DNA of 64,000 nucleotides from Sinomonas atrocyanea (GCF_001577305.1 NZ_CP014518.1:2914001-2978000), one strand, 5' to 3'. Numbered from the stretch's first letter, positions 49,130 to 60,286 are shown. Program-made: numbers and translations. The notes: generated by a model not told the origin, from the sequence alone.

Positions 49130-49729
49130 GTGTCCGAACCGCACCGCGCCCGCCTCAGCCCCCAGGACCGGAGGGCGCAGCTCGTCGCGGTCGGAGTGAA
49201 CTTCCTGATCGACCACACGCTGGATGAGCTGACGATGGACGAGCTGGCCCGGAGGGCCGGTGTGTCGCGCCCGCTGGTGTTCCACTACTTCGAGACCCGC
49301 CAGGGCATGCACCTCGCGGTGGTGACGACGGCGCGGGACAGCCTGCTCGTCGCGAGCGCTCCCCGCCAGGACCTCGCGCCGCGCGAGCGGATCCGGGACA
49401 CGCTGCTGAGGATCACCGTGTTTGTGCAGGAGCACCGCGGCACCTTCTACTCGCTGGTCAGGGGCACCGCCAGTGGGGACCCGGCGGTGCGGAAGATCGT
49501 GGACGAGTCACGGGAGCTGAACGCCGAACGCCTGTCGGATTCCTTCATCGAGCTGGGCCTCGCCGACACCGCGGTGCTCCGCATCGCGCTGCGGTCCTGG
49601 GTCGCCTTCGCCGAGGAGACGCTGGTCAGCCTCGCGATCGAGCGGGACACGAGTGCCGACGACGTGGTGCGGTTCCTGGAGGCCTCCCTGCACGGCATGG
49701 TCAACGCGGTCCGCGACCAGAGGCTCTGA
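49130..49729 (+). CDS. TetR-family regulator of the DUF6230 operon (putative)
   Basis: A 199-residue repressor with HTH RRAQLVAVGVNFLIDHTLDELTMDELARRAGVSRPLVFHYFETRQGM and a TetR_C domain (VQEHRGTFYSLVRGTASGDPAVRKIVDESRE) of the kind found in lipid- or drug-responsive regulators. TAGACT (49117-49122) is 7 bases before the GTG start, so the message is probably leaderless. The palindrome 27-51 bases before its TSS, also covering the divergent promoter, suggests control of both directions. Confidence 0.9.
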   Translation: MSEPHRARLSPQDRRAQLVAVGVNFLIDHTLDELTMDELARRAGVSRPLVFHYFETRQGMHLAVVTTARDSLLVASAPRQDLAPRERIRDTLLRITVFVQEHRGTFYSLVRGTASGDPAVRKIVDESRELNAERLSDSFIELGLADTAVLRIALRSWVAFAEETLVSLAIERDTSADDVVRFLEASLHGMVNAVRDQRL

Positions 49730-49751
49730 CGGCCCCGGCGCCGGATGCCGC

Positions 49752-51022
49752 CTACTCCTCGACGGCGTCGGGCAGCGTGCGCAGCCGGAAGAAGGGGCCG
49801 GCCGCCACGGGGAGGACGGCCAGGAGCTGGCCCGCGATGCCGGTCCACAGGGTCGGGACGAGCCCCCACTGCTCCCCGAGCCAGCCGCCGAGCAGCGAGC
49901 CGAGGGGCATGACCCCCCAGACGGCGCAGCGGATCGAGGCGTTCATCCGGCCGAGGAGGCGCGGGGGGCACACCCGCTGCCGCATGCTGACCTGCATGAC
50001 GTTGTAGACGATCACGCCGAAGCTCATGGCGAACTCGCCCACGCTGAGCAGCACCAGCGCCACCGGGCCGGGCCCTGCGGCGAGGGCGAGGGGGAAGAGG
50101 ACCACCCCCGCGCCGCCCACCATGAGCCCGAGCGGCAGGAGCGGGCCCTCGCCGATGCGGGCGGCGAGACGCGGCGTCGCGAGGGCGCCGAGGAGGCCGC
50201 CCACGGACCCGATCGAGAGCATGACGCCGAGCCCCGCCGGGCCGAGGCCGAGTTCCCGCAGGATCACGAGAGGCATGAGGACATAGGCGAGGGAGGAGAA
50301 CAGGTTGCTGGTGGCCGTGCTGGCGACGATGCGCCGGATGAGCCGGTGGGAGGCGACGAACGCGGCCCCCTCGCGGATCTCCGCTGCCAGGCTGCTGCCC
50401 TCGCGGGGCACGGGGGTTCCTCGGTGTCGTGGACCCTCGTCAGGCACAGGGCGGAGGCGAGGTAGCCGCCGGCCTCCGCGGCGAACAGCACGGGCGCGCT
50501 CACGAGGGTGAGCAGGAATCCCCCGAGCGCAGGACCGCCCATACGGGCCACCTGCGCGGTGGCCTCGAGCTTGCCGTTGGCCTCGGCGACCTGGGCACGG
50601 TGCACGAGGAGGGGGATGTAGCTCTGGTACGCCACATCGAAGAACACGGTGGCCACACCCACCACGGCCGCGACGACATACAGGTGCCACATCTGCAGCG
50701 CCCCAGCCCACCACAGCACGGGCACCGCGGCCATGGCGGCCATCCGGACCAGGTCGGCGCGGACCATGGTGCGCCGCTTGAGCCAGCGGTCCACCCAGGC
50801 CCCCGCGGGAAGCCCCACCACGAGGAATGCGGCCATCGCGGCGGCATTGAGCACGCCGAGGTCCATCTCGCCGGCACCGAGCAGGCTCACGGCGAGCACG
50901 GGGAGGGCGAGCTGGCCCAGCTGGACGCCGAGCTGGCTGACGCCCTGCCCTGTCCAGAAGGCGAGGAACGAGGGGCTGCGGACAAGGGCGGGAGCCACAT
51001 CGCCCGAGGTGCGGGAGGCCAT
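49752..51022 (-). pseudogene. MFS transporter (frameshifted)
   Basis: A major facilitator exporter of the MFS_3 (TetV/EntS-like) type in two frames. The N-terminal part from ATG 51022 (SPSFLAFWTGQGVSQLGVQLGQLALPV, FLVVGLPAGAWVDRWLKRRTMV) is lost after LTRVHDTEEP; the C-terminal part continues in another frame from TPVPREGSSLAAEIREGA to FFRLRTLPDAVEE. The break lies in a C run (G5 on the plus strand, 50412-50416); one more base would restore E-P-P-V-P-R-E-G and a full ~423-residue protein. Either a recent mutation or a sequencing error. It is divergent from an ArsR-like regulator. Confidence 0.88.
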
Positions 51023-51039
51023 GCGGTCAGTGTGGAGCC

Positions 51040-51063
51040 AGTGATTGAGAAATGTCAATCACT
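51040..51063. promoter_or_regulatory. Palindromic operator between MFS and ArsR-like genes
   Basis: AGTGATTGA-GAAATG-TCAATCACT, perfect 9-base arms, in the 59-base divergent gap. The regulator's -10 (TAGAGT 51070-51075) is 7 bases away and TTGAGA (51045-51050) inside the operator could be its -35. Confidence 0.7.
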
Positions 51064-51081
51064 CGCGGCTAGAGTGGGCCC

Positions 51082-51573
51082 ATGATCGAGTCGGACGAGG
51101 CGGCCAAGGGCCGCGCGCTCAGCTCCCCGCTGCGGCTGCGCATCCTGCGCATGTGCCTCCACCATCCCCGCACCAACAAGGAGATCGCCGACCTCCTCGG
51201 CATCAATCCCGCCACCTGCCTCCACCATGTGCGCACCCTCGTGGGCACCGGATTCCTCGAGGCGCTCCCGGCACGGCGCGGCAACCGGGGGGCCAAGGAG
51301 GTGCCCTACCTCGCGACGCGGAAGTCGTGGAGCCAGCAGGTGGAGGACGTCTCGCCCATTCTCATCGAGACCTTCGTCCAGGAGACGGCAGCCCTTCCTC
51401 CCGAGGACATCGAGGTCTGGAGGCTTGGGCTCAGGCTCAACGAGCAGCACCGGTCCGAGCTCATGGCGCGGCTGCGCGAGGTGGTCAACGAGTATGTGGC
51501 CATGCCGAGCGACCCCGACGGCGAGGCCACGTCCCTCATGATCGCCCACCACAGGGACCCCACGGCCGACTGA
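51082..51573 (+). CDS. ArsR-like winged-helix regulator
   Basis: A 163-residue regulator: GRALSSPLRLRILRMCLHHPRTNKEIADLLGINPATCLHHVRTLVGTGFLEAL is a winged helix of the ArsR/HTH_20 type; the helical C-terminal part (SPILIETFVQETAAL, WRLGLRLNEQHRSELMARLREVVNEY) is probably for dimerisation. No metal-binding Cys cluster, so a small-molecule ligand is likely. The divergent MFS exporter is the expected target. TAGAGT lies 6 bases before the ATG, so it is probably leaderless. Confidence 0.9.
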   Translation: MIESDEAAKGRALSSPLRLRILRMCLHHPRTNKEIADLLGINPATCLHHVRTLVGTGFLEALPARRGNRGAKEVPYLATRKSWSQQVEDVSPILIETFVQETAALPPEDIEVWRLGLRLNEQHRSELMARLREVVNEYVAMPSDPDGEATSLMIAHHRDPTAD

Positions 51574-51600
51574 CCCCGCTCCCCCGCCGCACCCCCTTTG

Positions 51601-51738
51601 CGTTTCGGGTACGCATCTCGCCCCGATTTCCCCGTTTCGGGTACGCAGACGACGCCGGCCGGCACCTTCCGTGCGGAAGGCACCGGCCGGCGTCGTACCC
51701 GGAACCCCTAAAGGGCGACGAGATGCGTACCCGAAACG
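51601..51738. repeat. Dispersed palindromic intergenic element, copy 2
   Basis: Between convergent arsR-like and typA genes. Outer arms CGTTTCGGGTACGCATCTCG (51601-51620) and its perfect reverse complement (51719-51738); inner repeat CCGTTTCGGGTAC (51632-51644) pairing imperfectly with GTACCCGGAAC (51695-51705); central hairpin ACGACGCCGGCCGG...CCTTCC-gtgc-GGAAGG...CCGGCCGGCGTCGT (51649-51696). Same architecture as 43682-43894 but shorter. Confidence 0.88.
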
Positions 51739-51746
51739 GGTGGGGG

Positions 51747-53672
<1,926 letters not shown>

Positions 53673-53893
53673 ACGCGTGAGGCTCGATTCGGGTGGTTCG
53701 CGACTTGTCCGGCGCCCGACGCGGGACCCGTCAGGTCGGGCCGGAGGCACAGCGGAACAGACCCCGTTGAGGGCCAGCACCTACAATTTTACTCTCTCGC
53801 CGGGGTCTGCCCGTCCGCCGGGTCCTTGGACATTGGCGCGACGGGGCCCGCGCCCCGCATGATAGTGACGATCGACTCTCACAGAGGACAGGC

Positions 53894-54775
53894 ATGGACC
53901 GAGCCCGACGTCACGCGAACCGCCCGGCCGCGGCCGTGCTCGTGGCGCTCCTGACGGTCCTCCTCACCGGCTGCGAGGCTTCGCAGGTCCTCCCCCCGCC
54001 GTCCCCCGAGCCGTCCGTCCCGGCCGCGGCACCGGCCCCGGCACGGGCCGTGGGCAACCCGTCACCGGTCCTGTTCGGCAGCGCCCCGCTCGTCCTCTCC
54101 CCGCGCACGACGACGGCCAGCCGGCTCACGCCCGCAGCGTACCTCCCGCTCGGCTCGCTCTCGAGGGATCCCGCCACCCAGCGCATCGAGCCGGTCCTCG
54201 GCGACCTCTCCCGCACGGCCGTGCTCATCGGAGACTCGCAGTCCGTCCCGCAGGACAGCTGGGTTCGGGGCGGGCTCCGGGGCGCCGGCTACTCGGTCTA
54301 CTTCGCCGGCGCCGGCGGCACCGGGTACACGGTGGGCAACCGGCGCGTGCACGCCTACACCGACGCGCTGCGGCGGGGCGACTGGCGCCTGCCGGCCGGA
54401 GCCCCGCGCCTCGTGGTCGTCGAGGGCGGCGGCAACGACGCCACCCGCGGGTCCAGCAACCCGGCGATCGCCGCCGGCGCCCGGAACCTCATCGCCGAAC
54501 TGCGCCGCACCTACCCCGGGGCGCGGATCGTCATGGTGGGCACGCTCGCCCGCGCGGCGGCCGACGGAGGTGGGCGCCGCACCCGTGTCGACACCCTCCT
54601 GCGGCGCACCGCCGACGGCCTCAAGGTGCCGTTCGTGAGCTGCGGCGACTGGATCTCCCGCTACCACCTCAAGGGCGAACTCGCCGACAGCGTCCACCTC
54701 AAGCCCGCTGGGCGTGCCCGGCTCGCCCCGGTGCTCGCGGCGGCGCTGAAGGCGCGGGGCCTGGCCATCACCTAG
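53894..54775 (+). CDS. SGNH/GDSL-type hydrolase lipoprotein
   Basis: A 293-residue exported protein with lipobox LLTGC (Cys27), a Pro/Ala linker, and an SGNH-hydrolase domain: block I VLIGDSQSVP with Ser115, block III EGGGNDATRG, and block V DSVHLK with Asp265 and His268. The Gly block lies in GGTGYTVGN. It probably removes acyl groups from a cell-wall or extracellular glycan (inference). GAGGACA precedes the ATG closely. It is divergent from typA and convergent with the oligopeptide ATPase gene. Confidence 0.87.
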   Translation: MDRARRHANRPAAAVLVALLTVLLTGCEASQVLPPPSPEPSVPAAAPAPARAVGNPSPVLFGSAPLVLSPRTTTASRLTPAAYLPLGSLSRDPATQRIEPVLGDLSRTAVLIGDSQSVPQDSWVRGGLRGAGYSVYFAGAGGTGYTVGNRRVHAYTDALRRGDWRLPAGAPRLVVVEGGGNDATRGSSNPAIAAGARNLIAELRRTYPGARIVMVGTLARAAADGGGRRTRVDTLLRRTADGLKVPFVSCGDWISRYHLKGELADSVHLKPAGRARLAPVLAAALKARGLAIT

Positions 54776-54794
54776 CCAGGCCCCGGAACGTGGG

Positions 54795-56660
54795 TCAGTC
54801 GATGCCGCTCGTGGCGAGCAGCTCGCGCAGTTCACGCCGCTCGCGCTGCTTCTCCGGATCGGGCAGCGGGACCGCCGCGAGCAGGCGCTGCGTGTACGCC
54901 TCCTGCGGATTGCGCAGGATCGCATCGCGCGAGCCCTGCTCGACGATGCGGCCGCGCTGCATGACGCAGATGTAGTCCGCGAGCACGTCGATCACCGCGA
55001 GGTCGTGGGTGACGAAGAGGCACGCGAAGCCCAGCTCCTTCTGGAGCGCCTGGAACAGCTCGAGCACCTTCGCCTGCACCGAGACGTCGAGGGCGGACGT
55101 GGGCTCGTCCGCGACCATCAGCTTCGGCTTGAGCGAGAGCGCACGGGCAATGCCCACGCGCTGCTTCTGGCCGCCCGAGAGCTCGTGCGGGTACCGGTTG
55201 CGGTACCCGCGCGGGAGCTCGACCTGGTCCAGGAGCACCTCGACCTTCTTCTGCAGCTCGGCGCCCTTCGCCACGCCGGCGAGGAACATCGGCTCGCCGA
55301 TGGACTCGCCGATCGGCAGACGGGGGTTGAGGGACGACGACGGGTCCTGGAACACCATGCCCACAGAACGCCGGATCTCGTGGAGCTCCTTGGAGTTCTT
55401 CTTGAGGTTGGAGATCTCGCGCCCGGTGACCATGAGCGAGCCCTCCGCGACGGGGAGCAGGCCCACGGCGGCACGGCCGATCGTCGTCTTGCCCGAGCCC
55501 GACTCGCCCACGAGGCCCACGACCTGGCCGGGGTAGACCGTGAGGTTGGCTCCCTCCACTGCCCGGAAGGCCGCGACGCGCCCCTGCTTGGGGTACTCGA
55601 TCGCGACGTTCTCGAGGGACAGGACCGGTTCCCCGCGCCCCGCGGCCGCGGCGGCGTGCGACGCCAGCGCGCGCTCGTTCTCCCGCTCACGGGCCGCGAG
55701 CTCGGCCGCGTCCACCGCCTCGAGCTCAGCGCCGGTGGCCGCTGCGAGCGCGGCCGTGATGTCGACGTCGTCCGCGTCGCCTTCCCCGCCCTGCCCGAGG
55801 TGCGGGACCGCGGCCAGCAGCGCCTGGGTGTAGGGGTGCTGGGGCCGGTGGAAGATCTCCTCGGCCGAACCGGTCTCCACGATCAGGCCGCGGCGCATCA
55901 CGGCGATGCGGTCGGCGAGGTCCGCGACCACGCCCATGTCGTGGGTGATGAGGATGACGGCGCTGTTGAGCTTGTCCTTGAGGTGGCGCATGAGGTCGAG
56001 GATCTCGGCCTGCACCGTCACGTCCAGCGCCGTGGTCGGCTCGTCGGCGATGAGCAGCTTGGGGTCACAGGAGAGCGACTGGGCGATCATGGCGCGCTGG
56101 CGCTGGCCGCCCGAGAGCTGGTGAGGGTAGGACTTGAACGCCTTCACCGGGTCGGGCAGCTCGACGAGCTCGAGCATCTTGATCGCCTTGGCCTTGGCCT
56201 CGTCCGGGGAGACTGCGCTGTGGAGCCGGATGGTCTCCACGATCTGGTTGCCGATCGTGTAGACGGGGTTGAGCGCGGTCATCGGCTCCTGGAAGATGAC
56301 CGCGACGTCGTTGCCGCGCACGCTGCGCGTCGCTGCCACGCGGTCCTTGCCCATCAGCTCGCGGCCCATGAGCTTCACGCTGCCCGAGACCCGGCTGTTG
56401 GAGGGCAGGAGGCCGAGGAGCGCCATGGAGCTGGCCGACTTGCCCGAGCCCGACTCGCCGACGATCGCGAGGACCTCGCCCGCCTTGACCTCGTAGTTGA
56501 GGCCGATGGCGGCGGGCACCCATTCCTTCTCGACGCCGAAGTCGACGCTCAGGTCGTTGACCTCGAGGACCTTCTGGCCCTTCACGAGGTCCGCTGCGAC
56601 CTTCTCGCCCTTGTTCCGGGACCTGCGGGGCTCCCCCGCTGTGCCGAGGTTCTCAGCCAT
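54795..56660 (-). CDS. Oligopeptide/dipeptide ABC transporter, fused double ATPase (DppD-DppF type)
   Basis: A 621-residue fusion of two ABC ATPases. Half 1: Walker A GESGSGKS, LSGGQRQRAMIAQ, LLIADEPTTALD, and the HPYTQALLAAVP oligopeptide-ATPase ending near residue 285. A charged Ala/Glu-rich linker (~295-340) follows. Half 2: GESGSGKT, LSGGQKQRVGIAR, LMVADEPTSALD and AYTQRLLAAVP. It energises the permeases encoded at 57419-60158. GGAAGGAAG is 7 bases before the ATG. The PH-domain gene on the other strand separates it from the rest of the operon, so it needs its own promoter. Confidence 0.93.
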   Translation of the reverse strand: MAENLGTAGEPRRSRNKGEKVAADLVKGQKVLEVNDLSVDFGVEKEWVPAAIGLNYEVKAGEVLAIVGESGSGKSASSMALLGLLPSNSRVSGSVKLMGRELMGKDRVAATRSVRGNDVAVIFQEPMTALNPVYTIGNQIVETIRLHSAVSPDEAKAKAIKMLELVELPDPVKAFKSYPHQLSGGQRQRAMIAQSLSCDPKLLIADEPTTALDVTVQAEILDLMRHLKDKLNSAVILITHDMGVVADLADRIAVMRRGLIVETGSAEEIFHRPQHPYTQALLAAVPHLGQGGEGDADDVDITAALAAATGAELEAVDAAELAARERENERALASHAAAAAGRGEPVLSLENVAIEYPKQGRVAAFRAVEGANLTVYPGQVVGLVGESGSGKTTIGRAAVGLLPVAEGSLMVTGREISNLKKNSKELHEIRRSVGMVFQDPSSSLNPRLPIGESIGEPMFLAGVAKGAELQKKVEVLLDQVELPRGYRNRYPHELSGGQKQRVGIARALSLKPKLMVADEPTSALDVSVQAKVLELFQALQKELGFACLFVTHDLAVIDVLADYICVMQRGRIVEQGSRDAILRNPQEAYTQRLLAAVPLPDPEKQRERRELRELLATSGID

Positions 56661-56754
56661 CGTTGTGCTTCCTTCCGTCCGCCGCCCCGCCCGAGCGCCT
56701 CGGCTCGGGGAGCGGAATCCTGCATTCGATCAGACGTCCTGCATCATGGGGGGC

Positions 56755-57381
56755 ATGAGCACGATGCACCATGCCGGCCCGACGGACGTCTACAGGGCCC
56801 GCAGCAACAGGCTGCTGGCCCTCCTGCTGTGGGCGCTCGCCGCCCTGGGCCTGGTGGTCACGCTCGTTCAGGCCGGGCTGCCCGGTCTGCGCTTCATCGC
56901 CCCGCTCGCCCTCATGGCGTACGCCGGCTGGGCGCTGTTCTGGCGCCCCGCCGTGGTGGTGAGCGATTCCGGCGTCGAGCTCGTCAACCCGGCGCGCCGC
57001 ATCGGCGTGCCGTGGGAGGCCCTCGCGTACGTCGACACGAAGTACGCCCTCACGCTGGGTACGGCGGGCGGCCGATTCGCCGCATGGGCCGCGCCCGCGC
57101 CGGGCGCGCTCGGCGCCCGCCGCGCCCAGCCGGAGCACCTCGTAGGCCTGCCCGAGAACAGCTACGGTCCTGAGCACACGGTCCGCCCGGGCGATCTGGG
57201 GAACACCGTCTCCGGCCAGGCGGCCATCCTCGTGCGCCGCCGCTGGACCGAGCTCATGGAGCGCGGCGCGGTGGCCGCGGGCCGCGCCGACGAGACGCCC
57301 GTGTCCCTCCGGATCGAGTGGGGCATCGTGGTGCTCGGCGTGGTCCTCGTGGCGGCGGCCGCGGTGACGATCCTGGCCTGA
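56755..57381 (+). CDS. PH-domain membrane protein
   Basis: A 208-residue protein with two hydrophobic N-terminal segments (LLALLLWALAALGLVVTLV and LRFIAPLALMAYAGWALFW), a bacterial PH-like domain (VVVSDSGVELVNPARRIGVPWEALAYVDTKYALTL), and a C-terminal membrane helix (WGIVVLGVVLVAAAAVTILA). It resembles the actinobacterial 'low molecular weight protein antigen 6' PH family (PF10756). The start is uncertain (ATG 56746 or 56755). It lies inside the oligopeptide transporter cluster in the opposite orientation. Confidence 0.82.
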   Translation: MSTMHHAGPTDVYRARSNRLLALLLWALAALGLVVTLVQAGLPGLRFIAPLALMAYAGWALFWRPAVVVSDSGVELVNPARRIGVPWEALAYVDTKYALTLGTAGGRFAAWAAPAPGALGARRAQPEHLVGLPENSYGPEHTVRPGDLGNTVSGQAAILVRRRWTELMERGAVAAGRADETPVSLRIEWGIVVLGVVLVAAAAVTILA

Positions 57382-57418
57382 GCCCGCGAGGGGGCGCCCG
57401 GCCGTCAGGGCACGCACG

Positions 57419-58627
57419 TCAGACGTTCCTGCCGCTCGGGTCCTCGGTCCGACGCTCGGGGGCTCCGCCGAACGCCTCGCTGTCCGGTACGTAGCCGGAC
57501 ACGGAGCTGACGCCCTCGCCGACGTCCATCGCGGTGGCCGGAGCCAGCTCCGGGCCCGCGCTCGCGTGGGTGCGGCGCGACTTCGCCTTCTTGGCGTTGA
57601 ACTTCTTCTGGCGCGGGTCGAACGCGTCCCGCAGGCCGTCGCCGATGAAGTTGATGCACAGGCAGATGAGCACGATGAACAGGCCCGGCCACCAGAAGAG
57701 CCACGGCCGGGTGGAGAAGGCCTCCTGGTTCTGGGAGATGAGCAGGCCGAGCGAGGTGTCCGGGGCCTTGACCCCGACGCCCAGGTAGGACAGCGCGGTC
57801 TCGAGCAGGATCGCGGAGGACATGATGAGCGTGCCGTTGACGATCACCACGCCCACGGCATTGGGCAGGATGTGCTTGAAGATGATCCGGGCGTTCGAGG
57901 CGCCCGAGATGCGCGCGGCGTCGACGAACTCGCGCTCGCGCAGCGAGAGGAACTCGCCGCGGACCAGGCGGGCCAGGCCGACCCAGACCACGAAGCCCAA
58001 GAAGATGCCGAGCACCACGACGCCGTTGTTCGCCGCGAACTGGGCGAACCACGTGCCGGAGTCCCGGCGCCCGGCGGTCTGGGACATGACGGCCGCGAGG
58101 AGCAGCACGGGGATGATGATGATGATGTCGGTCAGGCGCATGAGGACCGCCTCGGCCCAGCCTCGGAAGTAGCCGGCGAGGGCCCCGACCACGACGCCGA
58201 TGATCCCGGCCACGAGGCCGATGATGACCATGATGATGATCGACTGCTGGGCGCCGCGCATCGTCATCGCGAACAGGTCGCGTCCGATCCGGTCCTGGCC
58301 GAACGGGTGGTCGCCGAAGCTGAACGGCGCGAAGCTCCACGTGGGGGTGCCGTCGTTGACGAGCGGGGTGACCTGATCGTGCTGGTACTTCCACCAGCCC
58401 GGGATCGGTCCCCAGCCCTCGGAGGAGAAGGCGAGGATGAAGATGACCGCGAAGACGATCAGGCCGATCAGCGCGCCCGTGTGGCCGAAGAAGCGCTTGC
58501 GGACAATCTGCCCGAGGCTGAGGCCCTTGGCCTCGATGACGGGCTCGACGCCCGCCGCCGGCTCGGTCCGCTGTCCGGGGGCCGGGCTGCCGGCCACGGT
58601 CTCCTGCTGCTGAGACTGCTGGCTCAT
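57419..58627 (-). CDS. Oligopeptide ABC transporter permease (DppC/OppC type)
   Basis: A 402-residue permease with the N-terminal helix IGLIVFAVIFILAF, then GDHPFGQDRIGRDLFAMTMRGAQQS (OppC signature), four further helices and the EAA loop EREFVDAARISGASNARIIFKHILPNAVGVV. N- and C-terminal cytoplasmic tails of ~50 and ~75 residues are longer than usual. Its start is 1 base from the OppB-type stop, so the two are co-translated. Confidence 0.94.
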   Translation of the reverse strand: MSQQSQQQETVAGSPAPGQRTEPAAGVEPVIEAKGLSLGQIVRKRFFGHTGALIGLIVFAVIFILAFSSEGWGPIPGWWKYQHDQVTPLVNDGTPTWSFAPFSFGDHPFGQDRIGRDLFAMTMRGAQQSIIIMVIIGLVAGIIGVVVGALAGYFRGWAEAVLMRLTDIIIIIPVLLLAAVMSQTAGRRDSGTWFAQFAANNGVVVLGIFLGFVVWVGLARLVRGEFLSLREREFVDAARISGASNARIIFKHILPNAVGVVIVNGTLIMSSAILLETALSYLGVGVKAPDTSLGLLISQNQEAFSTRPWLFWWPGLFIVLICLCINFIGDGLRDAFDPRQKKFNAKKAKSRRTHASAGPELAPATAMDVGEGVSSVSGYVPDSEAFGGAPERRTEDPSGRNV

Positions 58628-58628
58628 G

Positions 58629-60158
58629 TCACTTCACCCTAACGCGAGGATCGAGCGCGGAGTACACGAGGTCCGCGATGAGATTGAACACGAGGGCGGT
58701 GATGGCCACGCACAGGAACACGCCCATGACGGGGTTCGGATCCACGTGCGAGATGCCGTCGAGGAACATGAAGCCCATGCCCCGCACCGAGAAGACCGTC
58801 TCGGTGATCACCGCGCCGCCAATCAGCTGGCCGATGTCCAGCGCGACCACCGTGGCGATCGGGATGAGCGCGTTGCGGAACGCGTGGCGCATGACGACGC
58901 TGCGCTCGCTCACGCCCTTGGCCCGGGCGGTGCGGATGTAGTCCATGTTCATGACCTCGAGCATCGACGACCGCGTGTAGCGCGTGTAGCTCGCGAGCGA
59001 GACGAGGATGAGGGCCACGGTGGGGAGGACTAGGTGGGTGAACGAATCGATCCCCGAGGTCCAGAAGTCGCCCTGGAGGTTCGGCGTCGAGGCGCCGATG
59101 GTGGCGATCGGGCGGCCGCGGATCTTGCTGCTGTCGAAGTAGGCGGGCCAGGACTGCATGAAGCGGTCCAGCATGATCAGGCCCGCGATGAGGAACGCGG
59201 TGATCGCGCCCACGCGCATGCCCTGGCCGCGGTCGTAGCCGCCCCAGAAGTATCCGGCGGCGAGGCCGAGGGCGACCGTGATCACCGCGAGGATGACGAT
59301 CATGAGCGGCGTCGCGAGGTCCAGCAGCGGCTGGACCGGGAAGTACAGGATGGCGCCGACGACGACCATGGTCAGGCCCGCGTAGAGCGCGCGGCGGTTC
59401 TGCAGGCCGGCCGCCAGGACGGTCACGCCGAAGGCGATGCCCACTCCCGCGATGAGGATGACGCCGAGGCCCAGGCCCGGGAAGCGGAACCACTGGGTGA
59501 GGTCTGCGATCACGAGGACGATGGTGACGAAGGCGAACACGATGCCGCCCACGATCGCCCTCCGCCGGAGATCGCCGCCGGCGGCGACCGCGGTGACGAG
59601 GCCGAAGACGACCCCGATGCCGAGCGCTACCGGAAGCGGGATGTTCGGGTGCGCGAGGAAGTTGTTGAACCCGATGGCGCCGTACTCCTTGAGCAGGACG
59701 GCGACCCAGAAGATCGGGAGCGAGAAGAAGAGGAAGGCCATGAACGTCACGCCGTAGTCGAGGGCGCTGTACTGGCGCAGGGCGGTGATGATGCCGAGCG
59801 CGACGCCGATGAGGATGGCGAGGATGGTGGCGCCCGTGACAAGGGTGAGGGTCTGGACGAGGGCCTGGCCGAGGGCCTGGGTGACGGGCTGGCCGGCGAT
59901 GGTCTTGCCGAGGTCACACTGACCGACGACGCACCCTGCGGCGCCGCCGAGCCACTTGAAGTAGCGGATGGGCGCGGGGGTGTCCAGGTCCAGGAGTTGG
60001 GAGCGCGACTGCATGAGCTGCGCGGCATTGGGGGCAGAGCTGGCGCGGAACTCCGCTAGCGGATCCCCGGAGAGCGCGGTGAGGATGTACACCAGGAAGG
60101 ACGCTCCGAGAAGGATCAGTGCTGCGGTGATGAGGCGCCGGACGACATAAGTCACCAT
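58629..60158 (-). CDS. Oligopeptide ABC transporter permease (DppB/OppB type), enlarged
   Basis: A 509-residue permease, about 180 residues longer than classical DppB. The ends are normal (VVRRLITAALILLGASFLVYILTALSGDPL; RTARAKGVSERSVVMRHAFRNALIPIATVV with the EAA loop; VDPNPVMGVFLCVAITALVFNLIADLVYSALDPRVR). The extra part, about residues 190-340, inserts additional hydrophobic segments (AIVGGIVFAFVTIVLVIADL, LGVILIAGVGIAFGVTVLA, LMIVILAVITVALGLAAGYFWGG). Similar enlarged forms occur in actinobacteria. Confidence 0.92.
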   Translation of the reverse strand: MVTYVVRRLITAALILLGASFLVYILTALSGDPLAEFRASSAPNAAQLMQSRSQLLDLDTPAPIRYFKWLGGAAGCVVGQCDLGKTIAGQPVTQALGQALVQTLTLVTGATILAILIGVALGIITALRQYSALDYGVTFMAFLFFSLPIFWVAVLLKEYGAIGFNNFLAHPNIPLPVALGIGVVFGLVTAVAAGGDLRRRAIVGGIVFAFVTIVLVIADLTQWFRFPGLGLGVILIAGVGIAFGVTVLAAGLQNRRALYAGLTMVVVGAILYFPVQPLLDLATPLMIVILAVITVALGLAAGYFWGGYDRGQGMRVGAITAFLIAGLIMLDRFMQSWPAYFDSSKIRGRPIATIGASTPNLQGDFWTSGIDSFTHLVLPTVALILVSLASYTRYTRSSMLEVMNMDYIRTARAKGVSERSVVMRHAFRNALIPIATVVALDIGQLIGGAVITETVFSVRGMGFMFLDGISHVDPNPVMGVFLCVAITALVFNLIADLVYSALDPRVRVK

Positions 60159-60286
60159 GTTGTGTTGTACCTCTAATATGGTCCGCCCCGGAAGGATGCG
60201 GGGCGACGCTTGGGGGCCGTCGGCTTCGCCACGCGGTCGGCGCGGCGCCCGGCGGCAGGTGGCGGGATCTGCCGGGGGCGCTGCGA

